Notes: generated from the letters alone by a model not told the origin. 64,000 nt of DNA from Sulfurospirillum sp. 1612 (GCF_036556685.1 NZ_CP140614.1:1860001-1924000); one strand, 5' to 3'. Counted from the first letter of the stretch, positions 26,881 through 36,573 are shown. Program-made: numbers and translations.

Positions 26881-26899
26881 TTTTTGTTCTCCTAGTCTT

Positions 26900-26922
26900 A
26901 ATAGGATACTTTTTATCCTATT
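26900..26922 (-). promoter_or_regulatory. Perfect palindrome in the sufB leader
   Basis: Arms AATAGGATA and TATCCTATT separated by 5 bases. On the minus strand a -10-like TATACT sits at about 26931-26936, upstream of the palindrome, so the palindrome would start at or just after the transcription start, a classic repressor position for an Rrf2/IscR- or Fur-like protein. No regulator gene is in the window. Confidence 0.6.
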
Positions 26923-27033
26923 TAAATTTGAGTATACCACAAAATTATTAAAAAAACATTAGTTTTATTATATATTTTATTTTATACAAATATGGGTAAA
27001 ATATCAATATATTTTTATCAAAAAGGAAGTATC

Positions 27034-27660
27034 GTGCCCAAACGATTAAAAGGCTTGTATGCCATCACAGATGAGCGATTGACACCAGAGAATACGATTA
27101 TAGACCAATGTCATGAGGCCTTAGATTGTGGCATCAAAATCTTGCAATATCGGGATAAGACACACAAGGATGAGGAGATTGAACAAACTTGCGCTACCTT
27201 GCAAGCGTTATGTCAACGGTATGAGGCAGCCTTCATCATCAACGACCGTCCCTATCTTGCACAAAAAATCAATGCCGATGGTCTGCATGTAGGAAAAGAT
27301 GACATGAGCCTAAGCAAAACACGTCAAATATTTACAGATGGGATGATTGGAGTCTCTTGTTATGGTAGTCTTGAAATGGCACAAGAGGCACAAAAGATGG
27401 GAGCGACTTATGTCGCATTTGGTGCTTTTTTCCCGACACCAACAAAACCCGATGCAGGCGTCTTTCCGATGGAAGTTCTCTCACAAGCCAAAGCACACCT
27501 CTCACTGCCTGTGTGTGCTATCGGCGGTATCAATATCCAAACGATTCAATCCATCAATCATCACCAACCCGATATGCTTTGCTGTGTGAGTGCTATATTT
27601 GCCGGCAATATTAAAGATAATATTCAGCAACTTAATCAAAAGATACAAAGAGGATTTTAG
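27034..27660 (+). CDS. thiE: Thiamine-phosphate synthase
   Basis: About 208 aa from the GTG at 27034 (AAGGAAG upstream); the longer frame from 26992 adds 14 residues outside the family start. Joins HMP-PP and thiazole phosphate to TMP. Motifs: LYAITDERLTP, ILQYRDK, FIINDRPYLAQKINADGLHVGKDDM, GVSCYGS, YVAFGAFFPTPTKP, CAIGGI. No TPP riboswitch is seen before this gene. Confidence 0.93.
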   Translation: MPKRLKGLYAITDERLTPENTIIDQCHEALDCGIKILQYRDKTHKDEEIEQTCATLQALCQRYEAAFIINDRPYLAQKINADGLHVGKDDMSLSKTRQIFTDGMIGVSCYGSLEMAQEAQKMGATYVAFGAFFPTPTKPDAGVFPMEVLSQAKAHLSLPVCAIGGINIQTIQSINHHQPDMLCCVSAIFAGNIKDNIQQLNQKIQRGF

Positions 27661-27680
27661 GATGAGGCGCTCTCATCCTA
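27658..27680. terminator. Hairpin between thiE and the aminotransferase gene
   Basis: Arms TAGGATGAG and CTCATCCTA with 5-base loop, starting in the thiE stop codon. Only a weak T-rich run follows (AAGTTGGTTT). It probably ends both convergent genes. Confidence 0.55.
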
Positions 27681-27688
27681 AAGTTGGT

Positions 27689-28543
27689 TTAGCTATTGGC
27701 TTCTTCCAAAGCGGCTTGGACGTATAATTCACGTAGTTTTGTTGCCATAGGACCGGGTTTTCCATCGCCGATTTTTTGACCGTCAATCTCGATAATTGGC
27801 AATACAAATACCGTAGCACTTGACATAAAGGCCTCATCGGCATCAAGCGCTTCTTCTAAAGTAAAGAGTCGCTCTTCTACTTTGATATCATGATCTTTTG
27901 TCAAAGACATCAAAATCTTGCGGCGAATTCCCGGAAGGATGAGATTGGAAAGTGGGCGCGTGATAATCACGCCATCTTTAACGATATAGGCCGATGAAGA
28001 GGTTCCCTCTGTGACAAAACCATCTTCAATCATCCAACCTTCAAAAGCACCTTTTTGATGAACTTCTTCTTTGGCAAGAACTTGTCCTAGAAGTGAGATG
28101 GATTTGATATCCCGTCGTTTCCATCTAATATCGGTGACACTTGAGACTTTCACACCGCTTTTTGCTAAAGGCGTATGGATAATCTCTTTTTTGAAAATAA
28201 AAGCCATAAAAGTGCTCGGAGTATCACTCGGAAAGAAAAATTCTCGCGGTGCAACCCCTCGAGTCACTTGCATATAAATGCCCCCTTCTACTAAATTGTT
28301 TTTTTCAATCAAGGTATTCAAGATTTCCATAACCTCTTCGCGATTATAAGGAGATTGCAACTCTATTTTGCTCAAACTTCCTTCAAATCGCTCAAAAAAC
28401 GGTGCTTTATCCACAACTTTTGAATTAATAACAGGAACCACTTCATAAATCCCATCACCAAAAAGAAATCCTCTATCAAAGATTGATACTTTTGCATCTT
28501 CTTTTTCTAGATAATCACCATTTAAAAACACTATATTACTCAT
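27689..28543 (-). CDS. dat: D-amino-acid transaminase-like class IV aminotransferase
   Basis: A 284-aa PLP enzyme. Start NIVFLNGDYLEKEDAKVSIFDRGFLFGDGIYEV, VTRGVAPREFFFP, PLP lysine in RRDIKSISLLGQVLAKEE and EGTSSSAYIVKDG fit D-alanine transaminase (Dat), which makes D-glutamate or D-alanine for peptidoglycan. Branched-chain aminotransferase and ADC lyase share the fold, so Dat is the best but not only choice. Confidence 0.85.
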   Translation of the reverse strand: MSNIVFLNGDYLEKEDAKVSIFDRGFLFGDGIYEVVPVINSKVVDKAPFFERFEGSLSKIELQSPYNREEVMEILNTLIEKNNLVEGGIYMQVTRGVAPREFFFPSDTPSTFMAFIFKKEIIHTPLAKSGVKVSSVTDIRWKRRDIKSISLLGQVLAKEEVHQKGAFEGWMIEDGFVTEGTSSSAYIVKDGVIITRPLSNLILPGIRRKILMSLTKDHDIKVEERLFTLEEALDADEAFMSSATVFVLPIIEIDGQKIGDGKPGPMATKLRELYVQAALEEANS

Positions 28544-28586
28544 CGTTATACTCCATTTTTATATTAGATTACGCAAAGATTGTCGT

Positions 28587-29540
28587 TTAGTTTGTCACTT
28601 TCAAATCAACATGATCTAATAAGAATTTTTTATTTCTACTATTATTTATAATATCCATAGCACTAATACCTGTGGCATTTTTACTACGTACAATCATCGT
28701 GATGCGACGCTTGTTGTCTTTCAAAACATTTTCCACAGTATTTAAAAGATCAAGAGCCAAAGGATCGCTGAGGGTTGCCTTCTTTTTTTGAATATTCATC
28801 AATATTCTTGTCACAAATTTATGCCATTGATTTTCAATCATAGCATCTGTGAGTTTTGGATTTGAAGAAAGAATCTTGTAAATTTTGGCAAACGTCTCTT
28901 TCTTGTGTTGTAAATCCATACCGAATTGAATCTTCGTAAAGGAGACATTTCTAGGGTCTTGTTTTGCTCCAAGTTTGTCTGAACCACTCACGATTAAATC
29001 AAAAGGAAAAAGATTGTTGTCATAGACAAAACCAAAATCATCAAATCGATGTAATTTTTTATTTTCAAACTCCAAATGTCCCTTGATGAACATATCACCT
29101 TGGACTAAGAGTCTGGCAATTTTTTCGATATGCATCGCATCGGTTTGAGAGAGATGTTTCCCGGTCATCATAGTGAAAAGCATCATTTTGTTTTGGAAAT
29201 TCGTCGTATCTGAATCGATTCCCTTCAGCTCAATATTGAGATTAATACTCGCAGATTTTTCTTCTGCTACTGTAGCAAATTGTTCAAAATTTTTGAAGAT
29301 AATTTGTTCAATTTTAGTACCATCACCCAACGATACGTGATTCACATGACAGGTCATCGAGAGGATTCCTCGACAATTAATATCATGATATTGAATCTGT
29401 CCTTTTTGAAGTGCGTGGGTCAATCCCGCAACTGCCTTTTGTTGCGCTTGTTCCATAAAATAATAACCTGCTCCTGCGAGTATCACCACCGTTGCGATTA
29501 TTGTGATAAACACTTTAGAACTTTTTTTCCCTATGGGCAT
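28587..29540 (-). CDS. Membrane-anchored protein of unknown function
   Basis: About 317 aa from the ATG at 29540, which has AAAAGGAG upstream; the in-frame extension to 29648 is not supported. A single anchor helix (about 8-26, VFITIIATVVILAGAGYYF) is followed by a long extracytoplasmic region with an early Cys pair (NCRGILSMTCHVNHV). The repeated beta-strand character and the DUF945/AsmA-like style suggest an envelope protein, but I do not recognise the family. Confidence 0.7.
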   Translation of the reverse strand: MPIGKKSSKVFITIIATVVILAGAGYYFMEQAQQKAVAGLTHALQKGQIQYHDINCRGILSMTCHVNHVSLGDGTKIEQIIFKNFEQFATVAEEKSASINLNIELKGIDSDTTNFQNKMMLFTMMTGKHLSQTDAMHIEKIARLLVQGDMFIKGHLEFENKKLHRFDDFGFVYDNNLFPFDLIVSGSDKLGAKQDPRNVSFTKIQFGMDLQHKKETFAKIYKILSSNPKLTDAMIENQWHKFVTRILMNIQKKKATLSDPLALDLLNTVENVLKDNKRRITMIVRSKNATGISAMDIINNSRNKKFLLDHVDLKVTN

Positions 29541-29666
29541 CGTTTCTCCTTTTAATTTTGACATTATGCCATATTTTCTAAAGTTTTTAAGAACACTTTT
29601 TGTATAAATTTGCCTAAAATTTAGTATAAAAACGCTAAAATAGCTCATTAGAAAATAAGGATATCT

Positions 29667-29885
29667 ATGGGAAATATCACCAACAACAGTGTAAAGATGG
29701 AAAACGGCTATAAATTAGCAGCATTATACAACCAACAAAAAAAATCATTCATCGCCTCACAAAAACAAAAAGAACGAGAACCCGGAGCCATCAACTCCAA
29801 TACCGCAAAAGTCAGTGACGCAAAAAAAGCCAAAGCCAAAGCGAAGGCAAAAAAGGCAAAAAAAGACCGTAGAAGGAATCAATAA
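29667..29885 (+). CDS. Small basic protein with Ala/Lys tail
   Basis: 72 aa with an AAGGAT ribosome site. The first 50 residues are polar (MGNITNNSVKMENGYKLAALYNQ); the last 25 are nearly all Lys, Ala and Arg (KAKAKAKKAKKDRRR), like histone-H1-style tails that bind nucleic acid. Stop overlaps the start region of the LysE gene. No family recognised. Confidence 0.6.
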   Translation: MGNITNNSVKMENGYKLAALYNQQKKSFIASQKQKEREPGAINSNTAKVSDAKKAKAKAKAKKAKKDRRRNQ

Positions 29886-30511
29886 TGCCCCTCTCTCTTT
29901 GGACGTTTTTAATTGCCATTACTATCTTGACGATGACACCGGGCGTCGATACGATGATGATCTTCCGCAACACCTTAAGAGGTGGCGCTAAAGATGGGCT
30001 TGCTTCAAGTCTGGGCATCTGCTTGGGATTGTTTGTTCATGCGTTTTTATCTGCAGTGGGTATTTCTGCTATTTTACTCTACTCGCTCACCGCTTTTACC
30101 ATCCTCAAAACCATCGGGGCGCTTTATCTGATATGGTTAGGATTTCACAGTCTCAAAGCCTTTTGGAATTTTAAAAAACAAAAAGACATCCAAACCGTCA
30201 AACGCGAGTTTTATTTTTGGCGCTCGTTGCGAGAGGGATTTTTATCCAACGTTCTCAATCCTAAGACTATCGTGTTTTATATGGCGTTTTTACCCCAATT
30301 TATAGCGCCCCATCACTCAGCACTCGCACAATCGATGTTTTTGGCATCTTTGCATTTTATCATCGCAACCCTCTGGCAAGGATTGTTGGTCTATACCTTG
30401 CATTCTGCCAATGGATTTATCCTCAAACCTATCGTGCGACGCAGTTTGGATTTTATCTCAGGTTCGGTCATGATTGCCTTGGGAATCAAACTCTTTTTAG
30501 CCAAAAAATAA
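29885..30511 (+). CDS. LysE/RhtB-family exporter
   Basis: A 208-aa membrane protein with about six helices. TPGVDTMMIFRNTLRGGAKDGLASSLGICLGLFVH and LNPKTIVFYMAFLPQF are LysE-family signatures. Exports amino acids or related metabolites; substrate unknown. The start overlaps the stop of the small basic protein gene. Confidence 0.9.
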   Translation: MPLSLWTFLIAITILTMTPGVDTMMIFRNTLRGGAKDGLASSLGICLGLFVHAFLSAVGISAILLYSLTAFTILKTIGALYLIWLGFHSLKAFWNFKKQKDIQTVKREFYFWRSLREGFLSNVLNPKTIVFYMAFLPQFIAPHHSALAQSMFLASLHFIIATLWQGLLVYTLHSANGFILKPIVRRSLDFISGSVMIALGIKLFLAKK

Positions 30512-30600
30512 AAACCTGCTTTCAACGCTTAGAGTATTCGCATCACAGCACTCTTTCTCTATGATAGTGCGTTTGTCCCTTATCGTATAGGAAGACGCGC

Positions 30601-31821
30601 TTATGGAACTCTTGGATCAAGTTGTGAAAGTTCAGCCCCTGAGGTCACTGGCATCGAGACAAAGACACTCATATCATCATCAGCCACTCGTTTTTTAGAG
30701 AGTGCGTAAAAAGTCAGAAAGATTCCCAAAAGAGAGAAAATCACGAAAATAGCCCCATGAAAATATTCCATCAAAAAGCCCATAAATGCCGGAGCCATAA
30801 ACGAGCCTACACCATAAACAAATAACAGCGCACGACTGATTTCGACAATATTTTTGTTTTCGTCCACCACGTCATTGGCTCGTGCAACACCAAGAGGATA
30901 GATTGAAAACATAGCAAATCCAAATAAAAATCCCAAAATATAAATCACGAGAATATGATGCGTGGCAAATAAAAACAGTATCGAAATAATCGCAGTAAAA
31001 AATCCACATCCTGCGATTAATTTCCGTCTTCCAAATTTATCCGATAGCATACCAATGGGCCATTGCGAGAGCAAGCCTCCGAACAATGTCATGATCATAA
31101 AATATGACACCACCTCAACAGAGTGAAACAGCGTCAAAATATAAACCGGCACCATCGTAAACAATCCGCCCACAAAAATACCAGCCAAAAAACAAGCACT
31201 CAAAGCCAAAGGGACGATGGAGTAGATTTTGGGAAAACTATAATGAACAAGAGGCTCTAGTACCGGTTCTTTGATTTTCGTCAGCGCAATGGCTACCACA
31301 GAGAAGAGCACTAAAACGGACCCTGCGATAAAAACAGTCTCACTCAAGGTAATATCAAAAGATAAGAAAAATTGCCCAATGGCGGTAAATAGATAAAACA
31401 CGACCGTATAAGTAGCCAAAACCATCCCTCTATCATCGGAGGTACTTTTTTCATTGAGCCAACTCTCGATGATAATCAACAATCCATAATATGCAAATCC
31501 GGCGAAAAATCGCAACACGCCCCACAATATTTCATTGGAGAAAAGCGTTTGCAATAAAAAAGTCACCACCATCACAGAAGCAAAAGCGGAGAAACTGCGA
31601 ATATGTCCCACTTGTGAGATGATTTTCTGGCTAAAGATAGAAGAAGCAATCGAGCCCATAAAAAACGCTGCATTAATCATCCCAATCACAGCATTGCTGA
31701 TATGTTCTCCTTTGAGATAGATACCAATATAGGTAAAAATCATACCATAGCCAAGAGCCAAGAACCCAATCGCGACAAAAAGTGAGGAAATTTGAAGCAC
31801 GGAGCGCGTATTTTTTGTCAT
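30601..31821 (-). CDS. MFS transporter
   Basis: A 406-aa membrane protein with 12 helices and the MFS loop motif GMLSDKFGRRKLI between helices 8 and 9, which is the second-half copy of motif A. The family resembles YcaD-type/UMF-like transporters of the DHA group. Substrate unknown. Confidence 0.88.
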   Translation of the reverse strand: MTKNTRSVLQISSLFVAIGFLALGYGMIFTYIGIYLKGEHISNAVIGMINAAFFMGSIASSIFSQKIISQVGHIRSFSAFASVMVVTFLLQTLFSNEILWGVLRFFAGFAYYGLLIIIESWLNEKSTSDDRGMVLATYTVVFYLFTAIGQFFLSFDITLSETVFIAGSVLVLFSVVAIALTKIKEPVLEPLVHYSFPKIYSIVPLALSACFLAGIFVGGLFTMVPVYILTLFHSVEVVSYFMIMTLFGGLLSQWPIGMLSDKFGRRKLIAGCGFFTAIISILFLFATHHILVIYILGFLFGFAMFSIYPLGVARANDVVDENKNIVEISRALLFVYGVGSFMAPAFMGFLMEYFHGAIFVIFSLLGIFLTFYALSKKRVADDDMSVFVSMPVTSGAELSQLDPRVP

Positions 31822-31891
31822 CTTTTATACTGCCTTTTTAGACTCAAAAATTTTACAGTATTGTAGCAAACTTATTGACTTTTTTATGTCA

Positions 31892-33262
31892 TTATTTGTA
31901 CTTTCTATTGAAAAAATGTCCCCGTACCAATGTGCCGTAAAAATATTCAAAACCAATAGAAAGTATGATAAATACAAAAAACACGACAATCGCTTTGGGG
32001 TCTTTGGTATAGGTATGCCCTAAGAGTGTCAACAAGGACAACACGCTCACAATAGAAGAGATCATGATGAGGATTTTATTGCCATTGATATGGCGGTAGA
32101 GTTTGTACGCACTGATATTGACCAGTGAGAAAATCAATAAAAATCCAGCACTTCCGATAATCGCAATCTCTTTGAGGTCAATGGTATTGGCAATAAAAAG
32201 ACTAATCAGTGTGGTCATGATGACGCCCATCATCGGGATATCACGCTTTTGTTCATCTAATACTTGTGGTAACTCTCCTTCTTTTGCGATAATATAACCC
32301 AATCTTGCATTGCCATAAATGGTCGCATTAATCGCCGAAAACGTCGCCAACAAAGCCGCAATGGAAACCGCCACAAAACCAACATGACCCAAAGAGGGTT
32401 TCGCCGCAATAGCCAGCGCATAATCTTTGGCCGCCATCAATTCACTCTGCGAAACTGACCCCACCGTAATCACGGCAATCAAAAGGTAGAGCAAAATCAC
32501 AAAAATGACTGACCCATAAAAAGCTCGGGGGAGATTGATTGTGGGATTTTTGATCTCTTCTGCGGTATTGGCTATCAACTCAAATCCCTCATAAGCCACG
32601 AAGATAATCATCCCTGCGGCAATGATAGAAAGGGGAGATTCCCAATGGCTCACAGAGAGGCGGTTCATATCCACATGAGAGGCGCCAAAAAATATAATAA
32701 TCACCAATAATATAATCTTAATCGCCACGATGATTGATTCGGATTTGCTGACAAAAGTCGCATTGAGCAGATTAATCCCCGCTGGCAATAAAATCGCCAA
32801 ACTGATGAACACATGGCGCAACCACGTCATACTCTCACCATCATGAACAAAAGTCAGACCATAAGAAGCAAAGGCACTCGCATAGAGTGAAATCGTCACA
32901 AGATAGCTTAGCCATAGAAACAGATTGATGCCACCTGAGAGCAGGTTGTGTTTAAAAGCATTGTCGATAAATACCACCGTACCGCCTCGATTTTGATAAG
33001 CAACGGAGAGTTTGGCATACGAATAGGAACTCAACAACGCGACCAATCCTGCAACCAAAAAAGCGACTGCAGTAGCGCCGCTAGCTAAGGAGACCGCTTC
33101 CCCTAAGACCGCAAAGATACCGCCGCCAACCATGCCACCCACACCAATAGCTATCGCACCTAATAATCCTACACTACTGTTTTTTGTACTGTTTTTTGTA
33201 CTGTTTTTTGTACTGTTATTGTCTGCTTTCATAACATCCCGTTGTATCGATTTATCGCACAT
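31892..33262 (-). CDS. APC-family amino-acid permease
   Basis: A 456-aa permease with 12 predicted helices. GVGGMVGGGIFAVLGEA at the start of helix 1 and FVAYEGFELIANTAEEIKNP in helix 6 are APC signatures. Two starts are possible: ATG 33262 with an AAAGGCG site or ATG 33232 with GGGAT. The cytoplasmic N-tail has an in-frame repeat encoding Asn-Ser-Thr-Lys, three full copies. Substrate unknown; preceded by an FAD-dependent reductase gene on the same strand. Confidence 0.88.
   Translation of the reverse strand: MCDKSIQRDVMKADNNSTKNSTKNSTKNSSVGLLGAIAIGVGGMVGGGIFAVLGEAVSLASGATAVAFLVAGLVALLSSYSYAKLSVAYQNRGGTVVFIDNAFKHNLLSGGINLFLWLSYLVTISLYASAFASYGLTFVHDGESMTWLRHVFISLAILLPAGINLLNATFVSKSESIIVAIKIILLVIIIFFGASHVDMNRLSVSHWESPLSIIAAGMIIFVAYEGFELIANTAEEIKNPTINLPRAFYGSVIFVILLYLLIAVITVGSVSQSELMAAKDYALAIAAKPSLGHVGFVAVSIAALLATFSAINATIYGNARLGYIIAKEGELPQVLDEQKRDIPMMGVIMTTLISLFIANTIDLKEIAIIGSAGFLLIFSLVNISAYKLYRHINGNKILIMISSIVSVLSLLTLLGHTYTKDPKAIVVFFVFIILSIGFEYFYGTLVRGHFFNRKYK
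33176..33217. repeat. 12-bp tandem repeat in the APC permease gene
   Basis: Unit ACTGTTTTTTGT occurs three times perfectly (33176-33187, 33188-33199, 33200-33211) plus half a copy. The unit is a multiple of three, so copy-number change alters only the Asn-Ser-Thr-Lys count in the tail and cannot switch the frame. Confidence 0.85.
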
Positions 33263-33294
33263 TATAGCGCCTTTTCCTAAATAAAAATTCTACT

Positions 33295-34389
33295 TTAATC
33301 TCTCAATAGCAGTCGTTTTAACACACGAATAAAAAAGCCAAAATCAAGAGTCACATCACGCTTTCCTCTCCACAATTCAACCATCTGTTTTTGGATGTAA
33401 CGGTGCTTGAAGAGTCTCATCATGATAGCAATCATAAAATCATTATATAAGAAGATTTTTTGTAAGCGTCGCAACGTCATAAATACTTTGGCATAGTGTT
33501 CATTCCAGCGCTTTTCGTATTCTTTGGGTGCTTGGTCTTCACTCACGACATCGGCTAAAATCTTCGCCGAAGCCATCGCATAATAAATCCCTTCAAAGGT
33601 AAAAGGTAGCACTTGAGACGCACTATCTCCCACAAAAAAAACACGATTTTTATAAAAAAGATTATTTTCAAATTCAGGAATCGCATAGCCACGATTTTTT
33701 GTGGGAGTATCGATATGCAATTGCGCTTTTAGTTGTGTGAGTGTGGTCTCACAACCAACAACCGTGCCGATATTGGCTCCTTGCGCATGAGGAAAGGCCC
33801 AAGCATAATACTGACCTGCAACTTTGGAGCCAAAATGAAAAGCGCAGGTATCATAGCTTTGGGAGTGAATATCAGCATAACATGTGAGTAATGAGGGAAC
33901 GTGGTCTTTGTTGATGCGTTGGCGAATTTTTGAATTAACCCCATCGGCGGCGATGAGATAACGTGAGCGCACGAAAACATAGCGGTCTGCTTGTTTGATT
34001 TTGGAGACGATATGCGTATCAAAAATTTCACAATCAATCCAGCGTGCTTCGTATAACTGTGCCCCTGCTTGTACTGCTTTTTCTCGCAATGCAGTATCAA
34101 ATGCTACACGATCTACAATCGCTAAGGGGGCGTGGGAAATATCTACGAGGACTCTTTTATCTTTGTAAACTAATGTTATGGTATTGACACGTTTTTGAAT
34201 GAGATCATGATCTAATTCAAAGGTTTCAAACGCATCCATACGAAGACCACCGCCACAGGGCTTTTTAAACGCTAAATGACGCTGAATCAAAATGGTATCT
34301 TTACCACCCTTCGCTAAATATCGTGCGGCTGATGCTCCTGCTGGGCCACCTCCGACTACGAGTATTTCTGTCTCAATCATCTTTTCCAT
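33295..34389 (-). CDS. Geranylgeranyl-reductase-family FAD oxidoreductase
   Basis: A 364-aa flavoprotein. FAD-binding VVGGGPAGASAARYLAKGG at the N-terminus, PCGGGLR (the family PxxCGGG loop), GVNSKIRQRI, and VFFVGDSASQVLPFTFEGIYYAMASA (second FAD motif) match the geranylgeranyl reductase/digeranylglycerophospholipid reductase group. In bacteria such enzymes saturate isoprenoid chains (e.g. menaquinone side chains). Substrate unknown. Confidence 0.85.
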   Translation of the reverse strand: MEKMIETEILVVGGGPAGASAARYLAKGGKDTILIQRHLAFKKPCGGGLRMDAFETFELDHDLIQKRVNTITLVYKDKRVLVDISHAPLAIVDRVAFDTALREKAVQAGAQLYEARWIDCEIFDTHIVSKIKQADRYVFVRSRYLIAADGVNSKIRQRINKDHVPSLLTCYADIHSQSYDTCAFHFGSKVAGQYYAWAFPHAQGANIGTVVGCETTLTQLKAQLHIDTPTKNRGYAIPEFENNLFYKNRVFFVGDSASQVLPFTFEGIYYAMASAKILADVVSEDQAPKEYEKRWNEHYAKVFMTLRRLQKIFLYNDFMIAIMMRLFKHRYIQKQMVELWRGKRDVTLDFGFFIRVLKRLLLRD

Positions 34390-34594
34390 ACAAACTCACA
34401 ATCCTTTGATGTTATAGATTTTCTCAAAATTTATTGGAGATATTTTATCTAACTCTCACAAAAAAATCATAGATACGGCTAAAAAATCGATAAAATATAC
34501 AGGCTGTCTCTTTGATAATTCTCACTATTTGTATATAATAACAAAAAATCAACAAACAACATAATTTTCGACAAAAGTAGGATTAAGGCTTCCC

Positions 34595-36313
34595 ATGACA
34601 AACAGTGCGCTCTTGACTTCAACATTATACTTATTTGCAGTCGCTACCTTGCTCGTGGCCTTCTCAAAAAGATTAGGTCTTGGCAGTATTTTAGGATTGT
34701 TATTAGTGGGAGTCATCGTGGGGCCCTATTCTCCTGGTCCCATTTTAACCAAAGAGGTCGATACCGTACGGCATATCACAGAATTTGGTGTCGTACTCTT
34801 ACTCTTTGTAATCGGCTTAGAGATGCAACCTAAAAAACTGTGGCGTATGCGAAAAGAGGTCTTTGGGCTAGGAAGCGGGCAGATTTTGCTCTCAGGTTCA
34901 CTGATTTATCTTTACAGTCTTTTTTATGCCTCTTCATGGCAGGCTGCTCTCATCATCGGATTGACTTTTGCCCTCTCATCGACTGCTTTTGTGATGCAAA
35001 TCCTCCAAGACAAAGGAATCTTTTATTCAGATGTCGGTAAAAGTGGATTTGCGATTTTATTGATGCAAGATTTGGCCGTCGTACCGCTTTTAGCCTTGGT
35101 ACCTATCTTGGCCGACAAAGGGGAACTCTCCACAGGTCATCCTCTAGGGTATCAAATCTTTATCACCATCGGATCGATTGGTATTTTGATTGGTTTGGGC
35201 AAATACATTATCCCGCGACTCTTAGATTATTTGGTCAAATACAAAAATCGTGATGCTTTCTTTTTTACCGTGATGCTCTCTGTCATCTTTGCCGCATGGG
35301 CGATGGAACATGCCGGACTCTCTATGGCGTTGGGTGCGTTTATTATGGGTATGATGCTCTCAAGTTCCAAGTACCATTATCAAATTCAAGCCAGTGTTGA
35401 GCCTTATAAAGGGCTTCTGATGACACTGTTTTTTATTGCGGTGGGGATGTCTGTGGATCTGCCCTCCATCATGAATCATCCGGTGATTTTGCTGCAACAT
35501 TTAGTGGCCATTATGGGCATTAAAATCGCAACGCTGTTTCTCTTGATGCTCTATCTTGGATACCAACGCTCTACGGCGATTTCTGTCTCATTTTTATTGG
35601 CACAAAGTGGAGAATTTGGTTTTGTATTATTTGGCTCAGCCAAGGCATTGGGCGTCATTGATGATACGATGTTTGTCGTAGCTATCACTATCATATCCTT
35701 TAGTATGCTTTTGACACCACTCATCGTCAATCTCGGAGAAAAATTGGCCATCAAATTCAACGATACTCCACCCAAAATCCAATCAGCCTATGTTCCTGAT
35801 GGATTTTACAAAGGCGTGGTCATCGCAGGATACGGACGAGTGGGACGATTGATTGCAACCATGCTACAACACGCCAATGTCCCTTATATCGCATTTGATA
35901 TTGATCCAAAACGCGTCGCTTTAGGACAAGAAGAGGACCGTTATGTTTATTATGGGGAGTTGAGCGATTATAATTTTATCTCTCATATTAATTTAGAGCG
36001 TGCGCAAGCGGTCATCGTGACAGTGGATAATCACAACAATTCATCCAAAATCATTTCACATATAAGAAGCCTCTACCCCACACTGCGCATTCTCTCACGA
36101 ACGCGCAACATGCAAACACGCGATATTTTAATCGATTATGGTGCCACATGGGCGATGCCTGAATCAGTGGAGGGGAGTTTACGTCTTGGTGCTGAGACCT
36201 TGCTAGGACTCGGACACTCTTCCGAAGAGGTTGATAATCTACTCAACTTTTTTAGAAAAGAGGATTATGAGACCATCCGTATGTTACATAAAAAAGAGAC
36301 CGATTCTGTTTAA
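34595..36313 (+). CDS. CPA2 cation:proton antiporter with TrkA-N domain (Kef-like)
   Basis: A 572-aa transporter. Residues 1-390 form about 12 membrane helices with CPA2 features (FVIGLEMQPKKLW, LSSTAFVMQILQD, LMQDLAVVPLLAL, SGEFGFVLFGSA). Residues about 400-515 are a TrkA-N/RCK domain (VVIAGYGRVGRLIATML) that binds nucleotide and gates transport. Likely K+/H+ or Na+/H+ exchange. Its last bases overlap the convergent 87-aa gene by 4. Confidence 0.9.
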   Translation: MTNSALLTSTLYLFAVATLLVAFSKRLGLGSILGLLLVGVIVGPYSPGPILTKEVDTVRHITEFGVVLLLFVIGLEMQPKKLWRMRKEVFGLGSGQILLSGSLIYLYSLFYASSWQAALIIGLTFALSSTAFVMQILQDKGIFYSDVGKSGFAILLMQDLAVVPLLALVPILADKGELSTGHPLGYQIFITIGSIGILIGLGKYIIPRLLDYLVKYKNRDAFFFTVMLSVIFAAWAMEHAGLSMALGAFIMGMMLSSSKYHYQIQASVEPYKGLLMTLFFIAVGMSVDLPSIMNHPVILLQHLVAIMGIKIATLFLLMLYLGYQRSTAISVSFLLAQSGEFGFVLFGSAKALGVIDDTMFVVAITIISFSMLLTPLIVNLGEKLAIKFNDTPPKIQSAYVPDGFYKGVVIAGYGRVGRLIATMLQHANVPYIAFDIDPKRVALGQEEDRYVYYGELSDYNFISHINLERAQAVIVTVDNHNNSSKIISHIRSLYPTLRILSRTRNMQTRDILIDYGATWAMPESVEGSLRLGAETLLGLGHSSEEVDNLLNFFRKEDYETIRMLHKKETDSV

Positions 36314-36573
36314 GAGATTGTCGTATTTTCATCCCACAAAATATACGCTCGTGTTCCGTTTGATTTCATGACGCCACCCATGGCTTTGCCTTGTTTGGTC
36401 AGAGTAAAATTTTTGCCTTTTTTCTCCAAATACCCCATCGCTACAAATATTTTATTGAGTTCATTTGTTTTGAGACCTAATGTTACGGCCAATTTTGAAG
36501 TGGTGAGTTTGGTAGATTCACGAATTTGCTTGGCTGTTTTCGCACGAGTTGTCTCGCTGTTTTTTGTATCCAT
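36310..36573 (-). CDS. Small winged-helix-like protein sharing a domain with the PLD protein
   Basis: An 87-aa protein. Residues about 21-85 align without gaps to the C-terminal 65 residues of the PLD-family protein at 55254-55925: 32 of 65 positions identical by eye, with blocks KLTTSKLA, KTxELN, GYLE, FxLT, GKxxGG and YILW. The helix-turn-helix-like KLTTSKLAVTLGLKTNELNKIFVAMGYLEKKG pattern followed by beta strands suggests a winged-helix domain. No named family recognised. It lies divergent from nnrS. Confidence 0.75.
   Translation of the reverse strand: MDTKNSETTRAKTAKQIRESTKLTTSKLAVTLGLKTNELNKIFVAMGYLEKKGKNFTLTKQGKAMGGVMKSNGTRAYILWDENTTIS

Noticed and set aside
33176-33217. CRISPR-like array
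   Set aside because: The units are 12 bp and directly adjacent with no spacers; it is a coding microsatellite.
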